A stretch of 64,000 nt of DNA, taken from positions 124,001-188,000 of the forward strand of contig NZ_JAAGOH010000005.1 of assembly GCF_010499455.1 (NCBI RefSeq). The letters run 5' to 3'. A program made the translations under genes and the position numbers. This stretch comes from Ideonella livida. Lineage in GTDB: Bacteria; Pseudomonadota; Gammaproteobacteria; Burkholderiales; Burkholderiaceae_C. Position 1 is the first letter of the stretch. Every line of letters begins with the position of its first letter. The notes under the pieces were generated by a model. That model did not search any database, was not told the origin of the DNA, and saw only the letters and a list, made by a program, of their open reading frames with translations. Positions 55,424 through 64,000 of this stretch are shown here, piece after piece.

Positions 55424-56432
55424 CCAGGCTCAGCTTCTGTTCCTGCACCACTCGCCGGTAGACCTCGTACTCGGCCTTGATCTGCACCGCGAACTGCTCC
55501 GGTGTGTTCAGGGCCAACACCGAGCCGGTGTCCTCGATGCGCCGGCGCACCTCGGGCAGCTCCACCGTCCGGCGCACCGCCGCATGCACCTTGTCCACCA
55601 CCTCCCGCGCCAGGCCCCTGGGGCCGTAAAGCCCGTAGAAGGCCATGCGGTTGACCGGCTCCAATCCCACCTCCTTGAAGGTGGGCACCTCGGGCAGCTG
55701 CGGCAGCCGGCCGCCCGACGCCAACACCAGGGGCGTCAGGCGCCCTTCGCGGATGAAGGGCAGCGCCGAGGGCAGGTTGTCAAAAATCATCGGCACCTGC
55801 CCGGCCACCGTGTCATGCAGGGCAGGCCCGGCGCCCCGGTAAGGCACATGGGCGATGCTCACGCCCGCCAGGCTCTTGAGCAGCTCCATCTGCAGGTGGC
55901 CGATGCCCCCCGTACCCGAACTGGCGTAGCTGTAGCGGTCGGGGCCCTTGCGCAGCAGCGCCAGCAGGCCCTTGAAGTCCTGCACGCCCAAACTGGGGTG
56001 GACCGCCAGCACATTGGGTGTGGCGGCGATGTTGAGGACGGGCGTGAAATCGTGGAGGGGGTGGTAGCCAATGCGAGGGTTGATCGCCGGATTGGCTGCC
56101 GTGGTGGAGACGGTGGCCATGCCCAGGGTGTACCCGTCGGCCGGGGCGCGTGCGGTCTCGGTAGCCCCCACGACCCCGCCGCCACCGGAGCGGTTCTCGA
56201 CCACGATTGCCTGCCCCAGGAAAGGGGCCATGCGTTCGGCCAGCACCCGGGCGATGAGGTCCGTGGTGCCCCCCGTGGCAAAGGGCACGATCAACCGCAC
56301 CGACCGTGACGGATAGGCCTGCGCCCGCCCGGGCGGGGCCGCCATCCCCAGCGCCAGCCAGGTGGACACGGCGCGACGGCTCAGCCGCTGCGCTTGCGGC
56401 GCGTGGATGCTGGCGCCGTGCAAGGGGGACAT
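55416..56432 (-). CDS. Bug/TctC-family substrate-binding protein
   Basis: A 338-residue periplasmic binding protein with an N-terminal signal ending around Pro-Gly-Arg-Ala-Gln-Ala. The mature part shows Val-Arg-Leu-Ile-Val-Pro-Phe-Ala-Thr-Gly-Gly-Thr-Thr-Asp, Val-Val-Glu-Asn-Arg-Ser-Gly-Gly-Gly-Gly and His-Val-Pro-Tyr-Arg-Gly-Ala-Gly-Pro. The start is uncertain (ATG 56432, 56453 or an upstream codon at 56492); 56432 gives the most normal signal peptide. The ligand is unknown and no tctAB genes are near. Overlap with xerD suggests co-transcription. Confidence 0.9.
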   Translation of the reverse strand: MSPLHGASIHAPQAQRLSRRAVSTWLALGMAAPPGRAQAYPSRSVRLIVPFATGGTTDLIARVLAERMAPFLGQAIVVENRSGGGGVVGATETARAPADGYTLGMATVSTTAANPAINPRIGYHPLHDFTPVLNIAATPNVLAVHPSLGVQDFKGLLALLRKGPDRYSYASSGTGGIGHLQMELLKSLAGVSIAHVPYRGAGPALHDTVAGQVPMIFDNLPSALPFIREGRLTPLVLASGGRLPQLPEVPTFKEVGLEPVNRMAFYGLYGPRGLAREVVDKVHAAVRRTVELPEVRRRIEDTGSVLALNTPEQFAVQIKAEYEVYRRVVQEQKLSLDV

Positions 56433-56475
56433 AGGGAAGCAGGGAGGCGGCATGGCAGGTTGGGAAGCAGGGCCC

Positions 56476-57099
56476 TCAGCCCACCGGGCCACCCAGCAGG
56501 CCGGTACGCATCTCGGGATCGATGGCCTTGGGACCGATGAAGATGGCCAGCAACGCCCCGTAGAGGTCGGCGCCAGGCACCGGCGCGCCCAGTACCCGGC
56601 CGTTGTGCCGCAGCGTCAGGCCCTGGGTCGGCTGGAAGTCCAGGTCCACCAGATCGCCCTTGCGCAGCGTACCCAGGCCGCGGATCTGGGCGTCTACCGC
56701 GGCCACCCGCGGTCGCAGGCTGTCATGCCGCTCGGCGGGCGCATTGCGGAAGACCCCCTTATCAAACGCCTTGACGAACTCTTCGGCCGGCGCCTCCATG
56801 AGCAGCCTCAGTTGCAGCCGCTTGGCGCCTGGCAGGGCGATCACCTCGCTGGGCGAAGCGCTGCGGCGCGTCAGGTAGAGCGCTGCCGCGTAGCCTTTGA
56901 CCCAGGCCACGGCACGCAGACCCACCCCGTTGAGCTGCAGGCTCTCGTTCCCCACCTGCTGTTCGGCCGCAAACACATGCCCCTCTGCCCGGATCGGCCG
57001 CGCCGGGCCTGGATCAGCGGCCTGGGCCACATGCGGCAGCCCCACCCACAGCGCCAGCCCGCTGCCGGCCAGTGCCAAGCTGGCCCGGCGGCGCGACAT
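56476..57099 (-). CDS. chalcone isomerase-like exported protein
   Basis: A 207-residue protein with a Tat-like signal (Ser-Arg-Arg-Arg-Ala-Ser-Leu-Ala-Leu-Ala-Gly, cleavage near Ala-Gln-Ala-Ala). The mature domain has Gly-Asn-Glu-Ser-Leu-Gln-Leu-Asn-Gly-Val-Gly-Leu-Arg, Lys-Gly-Tyr-Ala-Ala-Ala-Leu-Tyr-Leu and Phe-Val-Lys-Ala-Phe-Asp-Lys-Gly, typical of bacterial chalcone-isomerase-fold proteins. Their bacterial role is unclear and may be fatty-acid binding. An in-frame ATG at 57174 would add 25 residues before the signal; AGGTGG just upstream favours 57099. Confidence 0.83.
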   Translation of the reverse strand: MSRRRASLALAGSGLALWVGLPHVAQAADPGPARPIRAEGHVFAAEQQVGNESLQLNGVGLRAVAWVKGYAAALYLTRRSASPSEVIALPGAKRLQLRLLMEAPAEEFVKAFDKGVFRNAPAERHDSLRPRVAAVDAQIRGLGTLRKGDLVDLDFQPTQGLTLRHNGRVLGAPVPGADLYGALLAIFIGPKAIDPEMRTGLLGGPVG

Positions 57100-57293
57100 G
57101 GCCACCTGCTGCGCCGGGAGGGCGTTCGCAGCGGGCCGGTGGCGTGGGGGGGGCATGCGGGCAGATTCGGTCATGTACGGAAGGGTGAGCGGTGCTGGCC
57201 CTGTGGAACGGCACGCGTGGCATGGCCTTGGCGCAACCGCGGGCGGCGAGCTTGCACACGGGCCCAGGCCGCCAGGCTGGCACACTGCCGACC

Positions 57294-58211
57294 ATGAGCC
57301 AAGTGCTGTTGTTGTTGCCTGATTTCCTGTTGATTGTGGCGGGCGCCTGGATATGCCGTCGCACCGCGCTGAATCGTCCCATCTGGGAGGGCGTGGAGCG
57401 ACTGGTGTATTACCTGTTGTTCCCCTGCCTGCTGTTCGTGGCGATTGTGCGCCAGCCCCTGCAGCTGGGCACGGCCCTGAACTTTCTGGGCTGCGGGCTG
57501 GCGGTGATTGGCGCCGGCATCGCCATGGCCTACCTGCTGCGCCGTTGGCCCGGAGTCGATGCCCTGACCCACGCGTCCGGGGCGCAGACCGCCTTCCGTT
57601 TCAACTCCTACGTCGGTCTGGCCCTGGCCGAGCGGCTGGGCGGTGTGCAGGGGGTGGCGGCCATCGCGGTGCTCATTGCGGTCTGCGTCCCGGTGTGCAA
57701 CGTGGCCGCGGTGTGGCCGCTGGCCCGCCAGGGCGGTCAGCACCTGGGCCGGGAGCTGGCGCGCAATCCGCTCATCCTGGGCACACTCAGTGGCCTGGCG
57801 GTCAACCTGCTGGGGGTTCCGATGCCCGACCTGCTCACCACCACCCTGGCGCGGGTGGGCGGCGCTGCCCTGCCGCTGGGCCTGATGGCCGTGGGCGCCG
57901 GCCTGCAGATGGGCGCACTGCGGGATGCGCCAGGGCTGGCCAGCGGCTTTCTGGCCATCCGGCACCTGCTGCTGCCCGCCCTGGCCATCGCACTGGTGAC
58001 GGCAGCGGGCCTGCCACCGCTGCAGCAAATGGTCATCGTGGCCTTCTCGGCGCTGCCCACGGCCTCCAGCGCCTATGTGTTGGCCGCACGCATGGGTGGG
58101 CACGGCGCCTTCGTGGCCGGACTGGTGAGCCTGTCCACCCTGCTGGGCATGCTCAGCGTGCCCCTGGCACTCGGCGGCCTGGCGCTGGCGCAGGCCAGCG
58201 GTATGGGCTGA
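57294..58211 (+). CDS. AEC-family (auxin efflux carrier-like) transporter
   Basis: A 305-residue inner-membrane protein with about ten hydrophobic segments in two halves. It begins Val-Leu-Leu-Leu-Leu-Pro-Asp-Phe-Leu-Leu-Ile and has Phe-Arg-Phe-Asn-Ser-Tyr-Val-Gly in the first half and Asn-Pro-Leu-Ile-Leu-Gly-Thr in the cytoplasmic loop. Bacterial members export or exchange dicarboxylates such as malate or malonate; the substrate here is unknown. I use the ATG at 57294 because it begins the first membrane segment. Confidence 0.9.
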   Translation: MSQVLLLLPDFLLIVAGAWICRRTALNRPIWEGVERLVYYLLFPCLLFVAIVRQPLQLGTALNFLGCGLAVIGAGIAMAYLLRRWPGVDALTHASGAQTAFRFNSYVGLALAERLGGVQGVAAIAVLIAVCVPVCNVAAVWPLARQGGQHLGRELARNPLILGTLSGLAVNLLGVPMPDLLTTTLARVGGAALPLGLMAVGAGLQMGALRDAPGLASGFLAIRHLLLPALAIALVTAAGLPPLQQMVIVAFSALPTASSAYVLAARMGGHGAFVAGLVSLSTLLGMLSVPLALGGLALAQASGMG

Positions 58212-58233
58212 GCCCCGCACGGCGGAGCAGGAC

Positions 58234-59367
<1,134 letters not shown>

Positions 59368-59394
<27 letters not shown>

Positions 59395-59907
59395 CCGCCG
59401 ATTCTAGAAACCCGCCTCTGGCGCTGGCCCGACGAGACCGCCTGCGAGGCCAGCGCCCAGGCGCTGGCCCGGGGGGTATGGGCCCTGCCGGCCCTTGCCG
59501 CCCTGCGCCTGGAGCTCGACGGCCCCCTGGGGGCTGGCAAGACCACCTTCACCCGCCACCTGCTGCGCGCCCTGGGCGTGCAGGGCCGGGTCAAGAGCCC
59601 GACCTACGCCGTCGTGGAGCCTTACCAGCTCAGCGGCCCGCAGGGCCGGACGCTGGAGGTGGCGCATTTCGACTTCTACCGTTTCAGCGACCCGCGGGAG
59701 TGGGAAGACGCGGGCCTGCGCGAGCTCTTCGACCGGCCGGGCCTGTGCCTGAGTGAATGGGCCAGCAAAGCCCATCCCTGGCTGCCCGGGCCCGACCTGC
59801 GCCTGGTGCTGACGCCCCAGGACGACGAATCGAGGGAGGTGGCACTGGAGGTGCTCACGGCCCAGGGCCTGCAGTGGCTGGCCGTCGCGGACGGGAACCC
59901 GGCATGA
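59368..59907 (+). CDS. tsaE: tRNA threonylcarbamoyladenosine biosynthesis ATPase TsaE
   Basis: A 179-residue P-loop protein acting with TsaB and TsaD in t6A formation. The Walker A is Gly-Pro-Leu-Gly-Ala-Gly-Lys-Thr-Thr (about 53-61), followed by Ser-Pro-Thr-Tyr and the Asp in His-Phe-Asp-Phe-Tyr-Arg, then Glu-Trp in Leu-Ser-Glu-Trp-Ala. The ATG at 59368 lies inside the first codons of queG on the other strand. A later TTG would shorten that overlap. The stop overlaps the amiC start (ATGA). Confidence 0.94.
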
Positions 59908-61301
59908 AGCGACGCCAGTGGATGCTGGCGGCCACGCCGCCTGGCTGGCTGGTGCTCAGCCTGGGGCCGATGGCCCTGGCGCGGGCGGGCGGTGTGTTCT
60001 CGGTGCGGGTCTGGCCGGCGCAGGACTACACGCGCCTGACAATTGAATCCGACCAGGCGGTGCTGGCCCAGCACTTTCTGACCACCGGCCCGGATCGGCT
60101 GGTGGTGGACCTGCAGCAGCAGGAGCTGGCACCGGCGCTCAAGGAGCTGGTGGGCAAGATCCAGCCTTCGGACCCCTACATCGCCGGGGTGCGCATCGGC
60201 CAGTACCAGCCCACCGTGGTGCGCTTGGTGGTGGACCTGAAGCAGCCGGTCAAGCCCCAGCAGTTCACCCTGGCGCCGGTGGCGGCCTACCGGCACCGGC
60301 TGGTGCTGGACCTGTACCCGGTGCAGGAGGTGGACCCGCTGATGGCCTTCCTGGCCGACAAGGCGCGGGCCGAGGAGGAGGCCCGACGCAGCGTGCAGGA
60401 CGCCCTGGGGGAGTTCATCGGGCAGCTAGAGCGCCCGGGCCTGCCCGCGGGGGGTGCGGCCCCGGCGCCCCCCCTGGCCAGCGCGCCGGGCAGCGGCCCG
60501 GGCCCGGTCACCGCGGAGGCCGCGCGCCCCGGCCAGACCCCGGCACCGCCAGCGGCCACCCCCCCCGGGCCCGGGGCGCGCGCACGGCTGGATCGCCTGA
60601 TCATCGTTGCCCTGGACCCCGGCCATGGGGGCGAAGACCCCGGCGCCATCGGCCCCACGGGGCTGAAGGAGAAGGACGTGGTGCTGTCCATCGCGCTGAT
60701 GCTGCGCGAGCGGATCAACGCCAAGCCGGGCATGCGGGCCATGCTGACCCGGGACGAGGATTTCTTCGTGCCACTGACCGAGCGGGTGCGCAAGGCCCGG
60801 CGGGTGCAGGCCGACCTGTTCATCTCCATCCACGCCGACGCCTTCATGAACCCCGAGGCACGGGGCGCCAGCGTGTTCGCGCTGAGCGAGCGCGGCGCCA
60901 CCAGCACCGCGGCGCGCTGGCTGGCCAACAAGGAGAACGCCGCCGACGTGGTGGGCGGCGTGAACGTGGCCGCCCGCGACCAGCATGTGCTCAGCGCCTT
61001 GCTCGACATGAGCACCACCGCCCAGATCAAGGACAGCCTGAAGGTGGGCCACGAGGTGCTGGGCCTGATCGGCCGGCTGGGCAAGCTCCACAAGAACGAG
61101 GTGGAACAGGCCGGTTTCGCGGTGCTCAAGGCCCCGGACATCCCGTCGATCCTGGTGGAGACGGCCTTCATCTCCAACCCGGAGGAGGAGCGCAAGCTGC
61201 GCAGCGACGCCTACCAGCGCAAGCTGGCTGACGCGCTGTTCACCGGCATCGAGCGCTACTTCGCCAAGAACCCGCCGCTGGCGCGGCAGCGCACCGTCTG
61301 A
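59904..61301 (+). CDS. amiC: N-acetylmuramoyl-L-alanine amidase AmiC
   Basis: A 465-residue Tat-type secreted cell-wall amidase that cuts septal peptidoglycan. The order is a Lys-Arg-Arg signal, an AMIN domain (about 30-135), a Pro/Ala/Gly-rich linker (about 175-230) and the Amidase_3 domain (about 235-455). Zinc ligands appear in Asp-Pro-Gly-His-Gly-Gly-Glu-Asp, Leu-Lys-Glu-Lys-Asp-Val and Ser-Ile-His-Ala-Asp; the catalytic Glu is in Val-Glu-Thr-Ala-Phe-Ile-Ser-Asn. The tsaE-amiC order is common in betaproteobacteria. Confidence 0.95.
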   Translation: MKRRQWMLAATPPGWLVLSLGPMALARAGGVFSVRVWPAQDYTRLTIESDQAVLAQHFLTTGPDRLVVDLQQQELAPALKELVGKIQPSDPYIAGVRIGQYQPTVVRLVVDLKQPVKPQQFTLAPVAAYRHRLVLDLYPVQEVDPLMAFLADKARAEEEARRSVQDALGEFIGQLERPGLPAGGAAPAPPLASAPGSGPGPVTAEAARPGQTPAPPAATPPGPGARARLDRLIIVALDPGHGGEDPGAIGPTGLKEKDVVLSIALMLRERINAKPGMRAMLTRDEDFFVPLTERVRKARRVQADLFISIHADAFMNPEARGASVFALSERGATSTAARWLANKENAADVVGGVNVAARDQHVLSALLDMSTTAQIKDSLKVGHEVLGLIGRLGKLHKNEVEQAGFAVLKAPDIPSILVETAFISNPEEERKLRSDAYQRKLADALFTGIERYFAKNPPLARQRTV

Positions 61302-61341
61302 GCCCACGACCTGGGCGCGGTGGACATCGCGCGGCAGGGGC

Positions 61342-63486
<2,145 letters not shown>

Positions 63487-63843
63487 TCAGCGTGGGTTTT
63501 CGAAGAACACGTAGGCGTTGAAGTCGCCAACCTCGAAATACACCCGCTTCTCGCCCGGGTCGACCTGCCCGTTGAGGTTCTCGTCGAGCACGCCATAACC
63601 GTAGCGGTAGCTGCGCGGCGTGCTGTCGGAGGTGCCCAGGGCGGTGGAGAGCTTGTCGATCTTCAGGAAGCGCTTGACCACCTGCCCGCCGGCGTAGACC
63701 TCCAGCACCCCGTTGGTGCCGGTCCAGTTCTGGATGTCGCGCCGGATCTGGTTCTGCTGCTCCTGGGTGCAGCCGGCCAGCAGGGCCGCGCCCAGCAGGA
63801 GGGCGCCGGTGCGGCCGACGCGGCGGAAGGGGTTCGGGCTCAT
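63487..63843 (-). CDS. small uncharacterised lipoprotein
   Basis: A 118-residue protein with a clear lipoprotein signal, [11 protein letters not shown], followed by Thr-Gln-Glu-Gln. The mature part has [13 protein letters not shown], which resembles an EF-hand-like Ca-binding loop with Asp and Asn at ligand spacing, and ends in Tyr-Val-Phe-Phe-Glu-Asn-Pro-Arg. I know no family. It overlaps the upp stop by 4 bases and is probably co-transcribed with upp. Confidence 0.82.
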   Translation of the reverse strand: MSPNPFRRVGRTGALLLGAALLAGCTQEQQNQIRRDIQNWTGTNGVLEVYAGGQVVKRFLKIDKLSTALGTSDSTPRSYRYGYGVLDENLNGQVDPGEKRVYFEVGDFNAYVFFENPR

Positions 63844-64000
63844 CGGGTCTGCTCGTCCTTGGTGCCGAAGATCTTGTCGCCAGCATCCCCGAGGCCGGGG
63901 ATGATGTAGCCCTGCTCGTCCAGGTGGCTGTCCACGGCAGCGGTCCAGCAGCGCACATCCGGGTGCGCGGCCTCCAGCGCGCGGATGCCCTCGGGCGCTG
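63840..64000 (-). CDS. upp: uracil phosphoribosyltransferase, C-terminal part (partial)
   Basis: The last 52 residues of a protein that starts beyond the right edge. The pattern [14 protein letters not shown] then [18 protein letters not shown] is the characteristic uracil-binding C-terminus of Upp, the pyrimidine salvage enzyme making UMP from uracil and PRPP. Confidence 0.93.
   Translation of the reverse strand, partial: APEGIRALEAAHPDVRCWTAAVDSHLDEQGYIIPGLGDAGDKIFGTKDEQTR

Overview
The window is high-GC Gram-negative chromosome. Gene content and order (pyrG-kdsA-eno-ftsB, ybgC-tolQRA, Bug/TctC binding proteins, a Comamonadaceae-type porin, Anbu, DarP, a TssQ-like lipoprotein) point to a betaproteobacterium of the order Burkholderiales, probably a Leptothrix/Rubrivivax/Ideonella-like lineage. 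That placement is inferred from protein families; no rRNA is present. I saw no tRNA or rRNA gene, CRISPR array, insertion sequence or prophage. The DNA is densely coding and almost every gene reads as intact.

Left edge (1-3.4 kb): the tail of what looks like a type VI secretion cluster (a PEGA-domain protein end and a TssQ-like lipoprotein), then ybgC-tolQ-tolR-tolA with overlapping starts. tolB and pal do not follow tolA.

3.4-23.3 kb is the accessory heart of the window and is built around PQQ-dependent alcohol oxidation. It holds a cytochrome c-550 (PedF type) and a MoxJ-like binding protein; a divergent AcoR-type sigma-54 activator; a degenerate metallo-hydrolase-like protein; and a nine-gene same-strand run: PqqB-like protein, ABC ATPase, PQQ-associated beta-propeller, ABC binding protein, ABC permease, an ExbB/TolQ-like protein, an ExbD/MotB-like protein with a periplasmic domain, a small membrane protein and a lipoprotein. 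Two well-formed sigma-54 promoters (upstream of pedF and of the PqqB-like gene) tie this region to the activator. A Bug-type binding protein, an orphan lipoprotein, a NarX/NarL-type two-component pair and a TonB-dependent receptor follow. No PQQ dehydrogenase gene is present. The ExbB/ExbD-like pair embedded in this ABC operon is the best candidate for an undescribed system: a proton-driven stator coupled to a PQQ-linked exporter.

23.3-38 kb: 3-hydroxybutyryl-CoA dehydrogenase, rpsU, divergent lysR/lysA with repeats between them, yqeY, a TIGR01244 phosphatase-like protein, a TRAP transporter (DctQ, DctM) with two convergent, nearly identical DctP binding proteins, then pmbA, darP, mog, cysE and trmJ.

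38-50.7 kb is mostly housekeeping: suhB, mutS, an orphan Anbu protease, a hydrolase, pyrG, kdsA, a DUF1330 protein, eno, ftsB, hslO and a DUF455 ferritin-like protein.

50.7-64 kb: an amino-acid ABC binding protein and permease without an ATPase, marC, a porin, xerD, a second Bug protein, a chalcone-isomerase-like protein, an AEC transporter, queG/tsaE with overlapping divergent starts, amiC, ligA, a small lipoprotein and the C-terminal end of upp.
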